Source: Panorpa germanica (Eukaryota > Arthropoda > Insecta > Mecoptera > Panorpidae). Taken from it: a stretch of DNA of 64,000 nt. The notes beneath the pieces are model-generated. The model was not told the DNA's origin, did not search any database, and was given only the letters and a program-made list of their open reading frames with translations. This document shows positions 11,084-22,685 of this stretch, in pieces. How positions within the stretch are numbered: position 1 is the stretch's first letter; each line of letters opens with the position of its first letter. The stretch covers positions 6,200,001 to 6,264,000 of the forward strand of contig OY783216.1 of the NCBI GenBank assembly GCA_963678705.1, given 5' to 3'. Made by a program: the position numbers and the translations under genes.

Positions 11084-11865
11084 GTTTAAACAAACCTTCA
11101 ATAATAAATAAAGAAAACAATCATTTCTCTACTATTTTCTGTTATTCTTATATACCCAGTTATTTTTATATCATATATAATAACTCGAACTGCATACTTG
11201 GACAGTATGTATATAATCGGCGTCTACTTATAGATATTAAGTATAAGTTTTGTCGTTTTAATGGGTGAACTTTAACCCTGCAACACACTCCTCTTCCTCC
11301 ACACACTCCTTTCCCCTTCCTGACATCACAATGCAAGTCAACCGTGCATTTGGGGTGAGATATACATTTAATATTATTGTTTTATAATTAAATTTCATGC
11401 GATAGTGGCGACATCATATCGTGTAGTGTGTATACAAAATACATGATTGTGTGTTATAGTATTTGTGTATGTATTTGCAAATTTAATTTTGCTAATGATA
11501 ATAAATGGAATCTATATGTAGTTACTTATGTATAACTTGTTTTGTTATGTATTATATTATTATTAAATTAAGAAATTAGTAGAGACGCAAACCGTTCGAA
11601 GTGTGAAGAAAACTAATAGTAATTTCAATTAATTTAACGAACAATTCTGATAAAAATCATGGATGTACGTAAGTAGAGGTCAAGGGGTTATTTTCTTTCA
11701 TATGGGCACCGAAATTTGCACTAGATACAATTAAATCTGCCAATTTTGTTCCTATTACCTTCTAATGTTAAATTAATGTGCCGTATTTTGTAGTTTTTTC
11801 TCTGAATTCAAGCGTCATGAATTGGAATAACGGGCTATTCATTTTTTAAGTTTTAATTTTAATGT
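11084..11865. other. no gene seen
   Basis: AT-rich DNA with a small C/T-rich patch near 11275-11345. Nothing recognised. Confidence 0.5.
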
Positions 11866-12475
11866 AAATATACAACATATTAAGTTTATTATGTGAAAAT
11901 TTTAAGTCGATTGGAGTAAAACTGTCGGAGATATAGAGTTTTAAGTCTTCACCGTTTGAAATGCACTTTTCTCACATATTTTCAGAGTTGGTGTCCTTTC
12001 TAGCTCAAAATCTACTGCACCAATCCTTTTGAAATATTGCACACTGTTTCTTTACATAAATGCCGAGTTAACGCTGTCGAGTTTTTTTTTTAAATTATAT
12101 AACATACTTTAAAATAAGAAAGTTTCTAATATTTTTCATGAAAAATCGGTATTTTAACTTCTAAGTGCAGTAAAAAATTGAAAAATCAAAAACAAAAAAA
12201 GAAATCGACAGGGTTACCTGCAGAAACTTATCAACTAATGAAATCATTTTGGTTTTTCAATTTCAGAAAATCCAGTGATGAGTTATGAGTGACAATGCAA
12301 CGAAACTTTTTTTTGTGACGTCTACGGAGATTCGCTGTCAATGCCTTATTTCTTGATATTTATTTATGAAAATTTTACATAGTATTCTTTAAATGTTACT
12401 TTATCATGTAGTAATTATAGAAATAATTATATATTAATTATGTCGTCAGAAAACATTACCCAAAATATGCTATTT
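11866..12475 (+). repeat. dispersed repeat family B, copy 2 (near full length)
   Basis: Starts near ACATATTAAGTTTATTATGT, passes CTAGCTCAAAATCTACTG and the internal inverted pair (AACGCTGTCGAG at ~12068; CGACAGGGTTACC at ~12206), then ATCCAGTGATGAGTTATGAG, and ends near GTCGTCAGAAAACATTACCC. No coding frame. Closest relative at 44821-45460. Confidence 0.9.
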
Positions 12476-13160
12476 TTGTACCGATTTGACCTTGCGGTAG
12501 CAGCTATACTAATAATAATCAAAGATAACTCTATTACTTTGTGTATGATTTTAATATACAGTTGTTCAACAAGTATACTTACTACACATTGTAACCTGCC
12601 ACTGTGTTAAGTTCTAGGCAGCAGCTAGTTAGCTCATATCATCAAGTTTTTATTTCATTAAGTAGCTCTTTTAGCCCTTTTTATCTTGTCCAGTATTTTT
12701 ATGATTATTTGACTTAACATAAAATGTTTTTATTGCTATAACAGTATTCAATTACCTACATATAGTTTGATGGTCGTAATACTACATTGTATTTTTCTGA
12801 GCATGCGCAGTATTTGCTTGATATATATATATGATGTACTGAATTTTCTAGTTAGAGCATTGCAGTACTCAAGGTAAAAGTTAACTGTTGTAATACTGAG
12901 TATATACGAAACGGTTTACTTGATGGACCACCTGTACAGGCTAACCGGAAAGTGTATGTGATAAAACTGTACAGTTATCACTTACGATTTATCTATACAG
13001 GAAAATCTGTCAGGTAAACTGTTACATTCATTTATGGCTTATTAATTACGAACGATATTTCAAATGTACGAGGAATAAATGCTAAGTAATCGGGTTTGAA
13101 GTTAGATAGCGTCACAAACATGAAACCTGTGTCATCATTTAATGCCATCTTTCAAACAAC
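12476..13160. other. no gene seen
   Basis: AT-rich DNA. Nothing recognised beyond a short TA run near 12820. Confidence 0.5.
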
Positions 13161-13406
13161 GCAGAGATTTATGATCTGTAAGGTTGGTAAACTTACACAA
13201 GGATTGTGATGTTACATGCACTTGGAGTGTGTACAACGTTGAATCCCTTTAATAATTAAAGAGACAACATGACTTTTTTTAATTGTTAATATCTCTTAAC
13301 ATATAAGGAGTTATTAAAAAATAATTGAACATTTGAGGTTCTAGTAACCCACTTTATCAATATATAGTACAGTTTTATAGAAATTAAGACATACGACACA
13401 AGCCCA
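13161..13406 (+). repeat. repeat family A, 5'-truncated copy
   Basis: Carries only the right-hand ~245 bases of family A: GCAGAGATTTATGATCTGTA, GTGTACAACGTTGAATCCCT, and the terminus CGACACAAGCCCA. The left terminus is missing. Confidence 0.88.
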
Positions 13407-14186
13407 TTAAAGAACTGTCAACGCAGTGAATTTGACCACACAAGCATGAACCAAATCTGACTAAATATTAAACAGTTTAAGTCAACTTACATCGGTGGCA
13501 CTGTACACAGCCCATATTGTATCTACAGCAAGTTACTTTTTCATCTCTATTGTAGCTTAATACTTAGTTAGTGGGGTTATTGGAAACTGAAAGGGGGCAT
13601 CTTAAGAGCAATCATATTAGCAGCGAGAGAAGCCTATAAGGGGAAGACAAAATATAGCCTGTATTTTGCAGGATGCAGGAACAAATGTAATTCAATTAAA
13701 CCACTTTATTAGCAAAGAACAACATGTCTACATCTATTTGTCGTTTAATTGAGAGTTATACGTTTAAATGTATGTTGATAAATTTTAATTACACGTACTG
13801 GTTTAATCAGTAGACGATATTAAGTGAAGACATTGAATAACGTTATGTGAGGGGTAAATTAGTACGACTTCAACATGCGACATCCAACATTCATATATTT
13901 TCATTCATAAGTTGACGTTTTTTTCAGACATGCCTATTCTTTAAAACTTTACGACTTTCGTGGAACCAGACACAAATGTAAATAATTAATCTGGCTTTTA
14001 GCACTTATAAAACTTATAAAACTGGTTCAGTGAATACGTAGTAACGACAAAAGATGCCGATGTATCCTATAGTTAGATATTTCTTCGTTTTGGTCGTGTT
14101 GTACAACTTCTAGTGTTCTTCTTAATTAAAGAAATACAGTTTTGTATATTTTATTTTTGTGTTTAATTTAATTTAGATTATAACTA
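13407..14186. other. no gene seen
   Basis: AT-rich DNA. Nothing recognised. Confidence 0.5.
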
Positions 14187-14320
14187 AAGCCCCATTCCCA
14201 CTCACTGTTTATAATTTTAATTTAAGGTTTTAACCTTAAAAGTAATTTTGGACTTGTGAAATCATGTGTCAAGCGTCAGTAATATACATTATTTTGTATT
14301 AATTACAATCTTTATTTAAT
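14187..14320 (+). repeat. repeat family D, left end
   Basis: Preceded by TA, then AAGCCCCATTCCCACTCACT, followed by AATTTAAGGTTTTAACCTTA and AATCATGTGTCAAGCGTCAG. Homologous to 58723-58918 and, inverted, to 63237-63316. After about 14320 it fades into plain AT-rich sequence, so its other end is not placed. Confidence 0.75.
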
Positions 14321-15887
14321 ATAAATTATTGTATTTAATATAATATTAATAATATTTAATTTTATTTATTTATATTTCATATAATATCAAAAATATAAAG
14401 TATATTCCAAATTACCTTTTATTTCGATCTTCTTTACATTCAACACAAATTATCAATTTTTAAATTACTTAAATGAAAGCGTCTTTAAGATCAGAATCGA
14501 TAAAAAAATTTCGTCTCCCTATTCAAGATGCATATACATATATGCCTAACATACACATGCATACATATAAATATATACTTACATATATTAAACACGTGCA
14601 CTTTGTTTACAAATTCAAATCTGTGCGAACCATATCCTTTTAAAAGATGTACACTCAACCAAAAATATTAAAAAAAAAGAATAAAAAATGTTCACATTAA
14701 TTGATTTAAAGTTACTTGTACGCTATGTTTTTTAAATTTACAAGAGGTATTTATTTTTTAAAACAATAATGTTTAAATTCCTGTAACGTCAAATTCGCTA
14801 TAATTCGTCAACTTTCGGAAAAATTCGGTCGCGTGCGGTTATTGACCGCGTCAGTAGATCGCCGGTAATGAAAGGGGTGGTTGTTGCATAAAATTATCTT
14901 TAAAAAAATATTAATTAAAAATATAAAATCACGAAAAACAATTAAAGAAACTGTTTGTAAATGTGTTATTAATTATCTTAATTAGTGTGTGAAAGTTTAA
15001 AGTGTGATTAGTTACCCTAAAAGTCATATTTTTGTGAAAATATTGCATCATTAAATATTGCGCAATAGTTTTTTTTATATGGCGCGGGTCACGTGATCTA
15101 GTTCACAGGTGTTTGTGTTAGAAGTGTAAACACAGTGTTTTGAGTGCAAGTTTTAACATGTTATAACAAGTACAACAGATTGAAATTGTAATTTAAATAT
15201 GATTCTTAAAATTATCTCCAAAACTATTAAACTTTAGTGTTAGTATTTTGTGTGTGTAATATTTTTATTTAACCTCAAAACTGTTCAATTGACTTAGTGT
15301 GTTGTGTAATTTATTTGAAAACTGGAATACTACTATAAAAGAATACGTGACATTAAACGTACGTTATTTATTATTAATTATATATAAATACTTACTGAAT
15401 ATTTTGTGGTTATTCTGTAATTTCTCTTTAGGAGTTTGACATATAACTTATATAGCATACCTGTACGTTCTATACTACACTGAGCTCTTCATATATTGCT
15501 GTTGTTTAGAACTAAACTTTTGTTTAATGAGTTGAATTAATTTGTATGTTTTCTTTTCAGGATACATCTGGAGTATGTGGGGTGAGTCTTTGAATTATTG
15601 TTTCTAATTGTCATATGGTTTATAGTAGTGGTATATGTGTTTTGTTTTATTTATTTGTAATTATAATTTTTTTTGAAGTTTTCTCTAAACATTGTACACG
15701 AGTGTACATCCATGTACACGAGTATGATTGTAGTATATTCTACGATAGAATATTAGCTAGCATTACATATGGAACTATAGGAACTTTTTTTTAATGTATC
15801 CCCTAGATTTACGTTCTCATAATTAAGCCATAATTTATTGTATAAAATATAATGTATTATGTAATTTTTTTTGATCTCATTCTATAA
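14321..15887 (+). other. intergenic stretch with possible promoter and microexon
   Basis: Mostly AT-rich DNA. A GC-richer patch at 14820-14875 and a CACGTG E-box near 15090 (in GGCGCGGGTCACGTGATC) lie upstream of a perfect splice pair, TTTTCTTTTCAG / 21 bases / GTGAGT, at 15549-15587. Taken together these could be the start of a plus-strand transcript, but no coding sequence follows. Treat as speculative. Confidence 0.2.
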
Positions 15888-16485
15888 TGGGCTTATGTCC
15901 TCATTCTTTAGTGGTCGATTTTTCAATTGTTGATTGAAATTGATGTTAATAAATGTGTATTGGCGTGTCTATTGTATGAAATATCTAAATGTTGACGGAG
16001 ATATAGCAATAAAAGTTTGAATTGTAGTTTTAGCGCTAGAAATGGTCGGCCATATTTGTATGACGTGAAATGCATTTTAACGTCAGTTATTTGTTGAGTA
16101 GATCAGTGCTGTGTTTTGTAGCTGTTGGTAGTCGAAATAATCAAGTCAAATCAAAGAATAATAAGTTTTTATGTTATTTAACCCTGCTAAGGCAGACATA
16201 ACATTGCAATTTTATTGTTTCTTGAAATAGTTGTAAATAATATTTGATTTATGAGCTGTAAGGTTGGTAACCTTACACAAGGATTGTGATGTCACATGCA
16301 CTTGGAATGTGTACAACGTTGAATCCCTTTAATAATTAAAGAGACAAAATGACTTTTTTAATTGTTAATATCTCCTAATATATAAGAAGTTATTAAAAAA
16401 TAATTGGACATTTGAGGTTCTAGTAACCCACTTTATTAATATATCTTACAGTTTAAAAAAAATTAAGACATAGGACACAAGCCCA
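15888..16485 (+). mobile_element. repeat family A, full copy with TIRs
   Basis: Begins TGGGCTTATGTCCTCATTC and ends ATAGGACACAAGCCCA, a 14-bp terminal inverted repeat with one mismatch. Interior markers are GTGGTCGATTTTTCAATTG, GAAATGGTCGGCCATATTTG and GTGTACAACGTTGAATCCC. Compared with the 22051 copy it lacks about 35 bases before ATGAGCTGTAAGGTTGG. No coding frame, so a MITE. Target duplication not resolved (CATTCT occurs on both sides but not symmetrically). Confidence 0.9.
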
Positions 16486-16773
16486 TTCATTCTGATAAAA
16501 AAGTGAGCTCTATTATAATTAAAATTATGACATAATATATACTTTCCTTTTATAAAACTTCTTAACATGATTGTTTTTATATAAAATGCGCTTTTAAGAC
16601 GATCAAGAAAATTAACTGAATACTATCGCAAATTAAAAAATCTAAATGTGGTTGCTTTTAATATATATGTTTCACTCTTACATGTACTAAAACAATAACA
16701 AGTCTATTGTTGTCTCTTTCTAACACCAAAGAGAATGGTACAGCGGATCATATGATGATGCGCGCGACAATAT

Positions 16774-16917
16774 GTTACCATAGTAACATGTCTGTTAAGA
16801 AGTATATAAGGCGCCAGCGCCACCTACATCAAGACGTATCAACTGATAACTAACATATAAAAATCAAATATGGCCGTCGGAATGAATATAGGTGTAACTG
16901 ATAAACCAATTGATTAA
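16774..16917 (+). promoter_or_regulatory. X-box, TATA box and 15-codon ORF: candidate promoter fragment
   Basis: GTTACCATAGTAAC at 16774-16787 fits the RFX-factor X-box (RYYNYY-AT-RRNRAC). A TATATAAG box follows at 16803-16810. ATG at 16870 in the context CAAATATGG opens a 15-codon frame (MAVGMNIGVTDKPID) closed by TAA at 16915-16917. A family C repeat begins soon after, at 16941. It could be a core promoter with a tiny first exon, a mobile-element promoter, or chance. No downstream gene is visible. Confidence 0.25.
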
Positions 16918-16940
16918 AATACATGTTTTTTAAGAAATAA

Positions 16941-17237
16941 AAAACTTCTATATTTTTCAAAGACTGACATTGAACATCTTTTAAAAATAAATTCTACTGC
17001 ATTTTGACAGATTGTCACATTTTGGAGGTTATAATGTAATATAGTTTTTTTCAACTTAATATTTTTAACTTAAAACATACGACCTTGTAAGGTTCTAAAA
17101 AAACTAAGAAAACTTAAAAAATAAATGAAATTAAAAAAAAGTACTGTGAATGACTACGCGTATTGCCATATGCTAAACAATTTAAATTAAATACAAAATA
17201 CAAAATAAAATTAAAACAGTGAGTGGGGATGATACTT
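16941..17237 (+). repeat. repeat family C, 5'-truncated copy
   Basis: Contains the family C body (TTCTACTGCATTTTGACAGA, TTGTAAGGTTCTAAAAAAAC, CTACGCGTATTGCCATATGC) and the right terminus CAGTGAGTGGGGATGATACTT. The left terminus is missing. Confidence 0.88.
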
Positions 17238-17689
17238 AACCATTTGTATTTTAGTTTTAATATTTTAAATTATCAATATTTAGTTTTATGTCTCACTCAC
17301 ACTCGTTTTAGTTCAGTGGGTGCGAATGAGTTAGAGTTATAATCTAGGAATGCATACAATTTTTTTTTAAATACAAATACATTATAAAATATAAAAGAAA
17401 CACATGAAATATTCAATTTAACATATTTTATTTTATATGATACAAATATGATTATTATTATAATATATTTATTATATTTATATATTTAATACATATACAA
17501 TTATTTATATTTCTAAATTTTTTCTCTTTCAACTTGTTTGCGTCGCCATTTTTTGGAAATTTTATTTTATTGTACAAATAAGTTTCTTATTCAAAACAAA
17601 TACAGTTTGCCTTTTAAACAACACAGTTCTGTAATACAGTAGAAAATGTAACACTTTAATTAACTTGTAGTAAGATAGCAATTGCTACA

Positions 17690-17850
17690 TGAGTAATGGA
17701 AAATTAACCTTGCAATTATATTGTGGTAAGCTAGTAAGTGTAAATGTAAAACAGTTGTTAAATTGTTACAAACTAATTCCAAGGTTCTTTACTACTTCTC
17801 ATAAAGAAAGTGCAAGCTTGCCAAATTCCAAAATTCATTTTCTACTTGTA
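17690..17850. repeat. repeat family N with inverted organisation
   Basis: GGAAAATTAACCTTGCAATT on the left and, inverted, TTCCAAAATTCATTTTCTAC on the right, with TGTGGTAAGCTAGTAAGTG between. Related stretches: 57735-57865, 43547-43598, and short scraps at 19070-19108, 21636-21660 and 30992-31015, sharing a TAGCAAGCTAGCAAGTGTAAA-like core. The 65-codon ORF at 17689 is inside this repeat. Flanks 17238-17689 and 17851-18271 hold only AT-rich sequence. Confidence 0.5.
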
Positions 17851-18347
17851 ATATTAATTTCATGTTTACTAGATATGTACAAATAAAATATAACTTTCAA
17901 ATAAATTCGATTTAAAACTATGATTGCACTGGGACTACATTTATAATACAACGTGGTTTTAACAATATTAAATTATTTATTCAAATTTCTTTTAATTACT
18001 TTTTACAAAATTAAATTAGTACTCGTTAAGTTAAAAACTAAGACCTCAAGAATAAAGAATCAGATCATGATTTAATTCCGCACTGTTTACATTTCAGTTC
18101 AACACCGTTTTTTACAGTTTTACACCGGTGTTGTCGTTTTTTTGGGTATGATGGATACAATTTAATATACCGAAATAATATACGGAAATCACTGGAGAAT
18201 GTTACCTGCTTTGTCGACAAAAATACTTTCTACTTTTTAACTAAATATATTATTATAGTACAACTACTAATTTTTATTTTACAATTGTGTTTTTTCATTT
18301 TATATCACTGTAGGTTTTTTCATTTTTTAAAATATACATATTTAAGG

Positions 18348-18353
18348 TTTATT
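18348..18353 (-). terminator. HGTX: candidate HGTX polyadenylation signal
   Basis: AATAAA on the minus strand, about 257 bases past the HGTX stop codon. A second AATAAA lies at 18272-18277. The stretch between stop and signal is AT-rich and non-coding, as expected of a 3' UTR. Which signal is used cannot be told from sequence. Confidence 0.4.
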
Positions 18354-18609
18354 ATGTTATTTAACATATAATTATAGTTTGTTCAAAAATAAATAAAATC
18401 ACTTAAATAACTTACAATACGATAAAATCACTATATTATATAATATAATTTATACACTGTTTTGTCAAAATTTGAGATCTTAAAATTTTATATAATTTTT
18501 TTTTCACAAAGAAGTCTTCTTAGTATAAAGTTAAACTTTTAAAATAGTTTTTGTTTTTCTTTTAAATTTATGTACACTGTTATTTTTAGTAATATGTAAC
18601 TGGGTCGAG

Positions 18610-18822
18610 TCACTGTCCCATTACACCTTGGTGCTCGCCTAGTTCTCGTCGTAATCTTTTCGCAGCGGTTTCGTGTTCTTCGTGCTCTTGGTCACTCATG
18701 TCATCATCCTCGTGGTTCATGTCGTCTCCTAGGTCACCTAGTTCTTCTTGCTTACGTTTGGCTGTCGCCATTTCTGCGGCGTGTTTCTTGCGCCATTTTG
18801 TACGACGATTTTGGAACCACAC
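18610..18822 (-). CDS. HGTX: HGTX/Nkx6 homeobox gene, terminal coding exon (homeodomain helix 3 end and C-terminal tail)
   Basis: Last coding exon of the same gene, 70 codons plus a TGA stop at 18610-18612. It starts after a CTTTTGTTTCAG acceptor (CAG at 18825-18823) in phase 0, so it joins the AAG of the upstream exon directly. Residues are [14 protein letters not shown] (homeodomain 47-60, with W48, F49, N51 and R53 for DNA contact) followed by [13 protein letters not shown], the conserved Nkx6 extension. The 56-residue tail continues with an Asp/Glu/His-rich stretch and a basic KRLRREL cluster, then ends in VMGQ. Vertebrate Nkx6 also has an acidic segment just after the homeodomain. The tail end is not one I can match to a named species. 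An apparent TTG start three codons upstream of the Val is intron sequence. Confidence 0.96.
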   Translation of the reverse strand: MWFQNRRTKWRKKHAAEMATAKRKQEELGDLGDDMNHEDDDMSDQEHEEHETAAKRLRRELGEHQGVMGQ

Positions 18823-18954
18823 CTGAAACAAAAGGAAAAATATTAATTATTTGATTATCGTGAAACTGATCAAACGCATCAAATTTCTGCCCTCTTCAAA
18901 TTTGAAACTCGTTTTACGCGATAAAACAACCTTGAAATTATTAAATCATCCTTA

Positions 18955-19010
18955 AACGTCTTGTCACACATAGTGGACCCTTCACCCGCTTAACGTGACG
19001 TTTTTTTGGT
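18955..19010 (-). repeat. repeat family K fragment
   Basis: Plus strand reads CTTGTCACACATAGTGGACC followed by CCTTCACCCGC and AACGTGACG. The reverse complement matches 38631-38692 and 38750-38803; related pieces at 46415-46485 and 60504-60558. Just inside the intron, near the terminal exon. Confidence 0.65.
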
Positions 19011-19887
19011 TTCACTTTACCTTCTAGTAAGGTAGGAAATGCAGTACAAAACAATTTAACCTCAGGGAAAGTAACCTCAGAATTAGCTTGTGGCAAGCTA
19101 GCTTACTGCAAGACAATTATATGCAACACTATTAATAATTATATTAGATTTCAACTGTGTATTTAAGATTGGTACGACTGTTAGTGCAACCGTTGGATTT
19201 TGTTTTATAACGTTGGTGGTTAGGGTGGTACTTTGTGGCTGCCATCTTGTTTCTTGTGAGGTATTAATGATAGTCCGGACGTATTAAGCCACCGGAATGA
19301 GACTTTTTGGAAATATGGAATGAGAATATAAGGGGAGAGAAATTCTCGAGTATTGAAATATACTGATGTACCTATATTACATATACAAAGAGAGGGAGAG
19401 AGAGAATAGAAGCTATAGTCTGTAGCAATATAATTAATAATGCGTAATGGAGCTGTTTGAGAATAGAGAGGGGTAAAGTACAGTGTGGAACACAAGTCAT
19501 AATTTGTAGTGGAGCAATTAATTTATGTTTTATATTAATTAAACAGGCAGTTAACATTACCATCAAAGCTATAGCTTTAATTAGGGAATATAGGATGGCA
19601 ATAATGTTGTATTTATTATTTATATATTGTACATACATTTGTTAACATTAAGTAGAATAGAACTAGTAGGTATTATACTGTATTCTAAATGAATTTAGAA
19701 TCATAGTAACGTTTGGTCTATTTTCCACAATAAAATCTTAAATAATGTTTACAATAAAAATAAATTATGAATTATAATTGTATGTTTTTGTAAGTTTTGC
19801 TGAGCAGGAAGTATGATGCATTTGATAAAGAAGATATTTTCGATCCCAATTTTTGGTTCATCTCCAGGCCCTATTCCTGAGTCTTGC

Positions 19888-20073
19888 GAGCAATGGTCGT
19901 GATAGAACAGATCTGATTTATATGGGTGAAACATTTTACGAATCACTTTTAAAAGATTATTCCTGAGTGTTATTATTAATTATTACTATAGTTCAGAAAT
20001 ACTCTTTTAAAAGTGGTTCGAAAAATGTTTCACTCATATAAACCAGATTTCTTTGATCACAATCATTGCTCAC
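19888..20073. repeat. long imperfect inverted repeat (hairpin)
   Basis: Arms 19888-19967 and 19991-20073 are roughly 80 bases each with mismatches, loop about 23 bases. Left-arm markers are AGCAATGGTCGTGAT and ATGGGTGAAACATTTTACGA; the right arm carries TCGAAAAATGTTTCACTCAT and ATCACAATCATTGCTCAC as their complements. Either a foldback element or an old inverted duplication. Short ORFs nearby (19220-19946) are AT-rich noise. Confidence 0.75.
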
Positions 20074-22050
20074 TGTTCCTTATAAGAATAAGAAGAAGAA
20101 ATAAGAAAGAATTGTTTCGAGTTTAACATCTTTGATTAAACAATTCTTAAATAGAAATAATAAAATCAATTTTTATATTTGTTAATTATTATTAAATCAG
20201 TAAAAATAGCGATTCTATTTTAACTTTAGTGTATTTTTCATCAGTGGAAGAATTAATTGCCTTAAGCTTTTCCAGAAGTACATTGTAACTCTCTCCAATT
20301 TTACATGCTCTTTGAGTTTTACGTTCTAAATTTTTCTCTGTTCTCTATACGGATAAATTCGCTCTATACTTTTCTATCATCGCCAAATGACGTTAAATAA
20401 AAAACTTAAGATACTTTATATCACGCTAAGAATTGAACTGAACTATCAATGTCCAACATGCTTGTCATTTTGTGATGTATGTATACATGTACGTTAGTTA
20501 TTGCCAAGCCGAACTTGCATTCGATCTTTCCAGCCAGTTACCAAAACCAACAGATTTCAGTTAGTTACAATAAGACAAATATCACAAACAAACAATTGAC
20601 AGTGTCAATGTTAAATTTTCCCGCTCTCAAGAGCACTATTTTCTCACTCAATTTCCTAAAAACAGACGTTTCCATCTACTCACCCCGATAATTAAACACA
20701 TTATTATTTTGAATGTACTTACAACGGCGTAACAACCATTAAAAGGGGTTTGGTTTTCTGGGTATTACATCTTCGTAGTTCCTCTTTACACCGCGTCGGC
20801 GTTCGTGTAGATTTGAGTTGAATTTTCTACCCTCTACCTCTTACACAAGATCTGAAGAGGGGTGTTTCTGGATGATAAATGTTTGTTACATGCCTCCCAC
20901 ACCGTTTTACCTCCCTCATCCCTTTTCTAAATGCTAGTACCCTCCATTCCACTTATCCATTCCATATTCTAGTTATACCTTTCTAGCTAACACCCTCATT
21001 TTGAGTGGGACTAAATACCATGTAATTTGTAAATGTGATACATAATTACTTCTAAAGGATTCCAAACCGCAAGGACATTATGTATGGCGGAAAATAAACT
21101 ACACATCCCAGCTCCAGAGACCACCCTGTCCTGGGAGAAGACTTACTTGTAAGAAGGATTTATTCTGTATCATATTTCTTTGAGAGATATTTGTTTAAGT
21201 GTCACTTTCAGCCAGTGTGAAATGATTCCTTCATTGAGAAATACACAAAGCACAGTGCGTTTTGCAAAACAAACAGTACGAGTAAAGGAACTGGTCCTTG
21301 CGTGTCTAAAATAACCTAAAAAGCTAAAATTACGGCTAAAATATACGACAACACAATTGTGTTTTACATATAAAACATTCATCTTTCTTGAAACAGTTTA
21401 TTTTATTAGTAAATATACAGAGTGCGGCAGCATAACTTATATTTTTAAAAAGCGCGCCATTCAGTCGGTTCATATCGTAGCGGAGCGATAGTAATCACGT
21501 TCGAGAGGCGGGACAATAAAGTTTTGTAAGATACAAGCTCCTTTCTTGTATTAAAATTGTCTAAAGCCTCTAAAGTGTATCATGATTGATACAATTAACT
21601 TTGTGCCAATATTAATCAGCTAACAACACTATGTGAAGCTAGCTTGCTACAAGGTAATAGTACGATTTTATTTACAAATATATTTGTTGTTCTTTTATAC
21701 TATATCTTCATTCAAAAATTGTAACAAAAGTATTTCCTCTGTTTAAAGGATTTGTGTCTGGTAAACAGGGATGAAGTTTTCCAGTCGTGAAATATGACAA
21801 AAATAACGAAACGTGATATCATCGAAGTGTAGTATTATTGATATTATACTTGCACTGTGAAAAATACTTTCAGAAATAATAATTTTCTAAAATAATTTCG
21901 CTACGATGGTGTAACAGTTTTCGTGAAGTAAATAAAATTAAACCTATTGAATAAATTTGAAATTGTATTATTTGTACAACGTTAAAAATTCTTTTTAATG
22001 ACATATAATATGTTTATGAGCTAAAATGATCTTACGAATTAAGAGTAAAA
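20074..22050. other. intronic, no gene; possible mariner end at 21416
   Basis: AT-rich DNA. At 21416-21530 a GC-richer block starts TACAGAGTGCGGCAGCATAA and continues with GCGCGCCATTCAGTCGGTTC. It resembles a mariner-type terminus, but no matching right end is found in the window. ORFs 20479-20691 and 21170-21382 show no domain. Confidence 0.3.
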
Positions 22051-22685
22051 TGGGCTTGTGTCCTCATTTTTTAGTGGTCGATTTTTAAATTGTTGATTGA
22101 AATTGATGTTATTAAATGTGTATTGGCGTGTCTATTTTATTAAATATCTAAATGTTGACGGAGATATAGCAATTAAAAGTTTGAATTGTAGTTTTAGCGC
22201 TAGAAATGGTCGGCCATATTTTTATGACGTGGAATGCATTTTAACGTCAGTTATTTGTTGAGTAGGTCAGTGCTGTGGTAATGTTCTGTAGCTGTTGGTA
22301 ATCAAATAATCAAGTCAAATCAAAGAATAATAAGTTTTTATTTTATTTAACACTGCTAAGGCAGACATAATATTGGAATTTGATTGTTCCTTGAAATAGC
22401 TGTAAATAATATTTGATGTTTTGATAAATAAATACATATAGCAGAGATTTATGAGCTGTATGGTTGGTAACCTTACACAAGTATTGTGATGTCACATGCA
22501 CTTGGAATGTGTACAACGTTGAATCCCTTTAATAATTAAAGAGACAAAATGACTTTTTTAATTGTTAATATCTCTTAACATATAAGGAGTTATTAAAAAA
22601 TAATTGAACATTTGAGGTTCTAGTAGCCCATTTTATCAATATATAGTACACTTTTATAGAAATTAAGACATAGGACACAAGCCCA
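22051..22685 (+). mobile_element. repeat family A, full copy with TIRs
   Basis: Begins TGGGCTTGTGTCCTCATTTT and ends ATAGGACACAAGCCCA; the outer 14 bases are a perfect inverted pair. The 635-base body is collinear with the 15888 and 47492 copies. No coding capacity. Confidence 0.93.

Noticed and set aside
18823..18831. N-terminal extension (TTG TTT CAG) of the HGTX terminal exon
   Set aside because: It is the splice acceptor; the homeodomain starts in phase at the following GTG.
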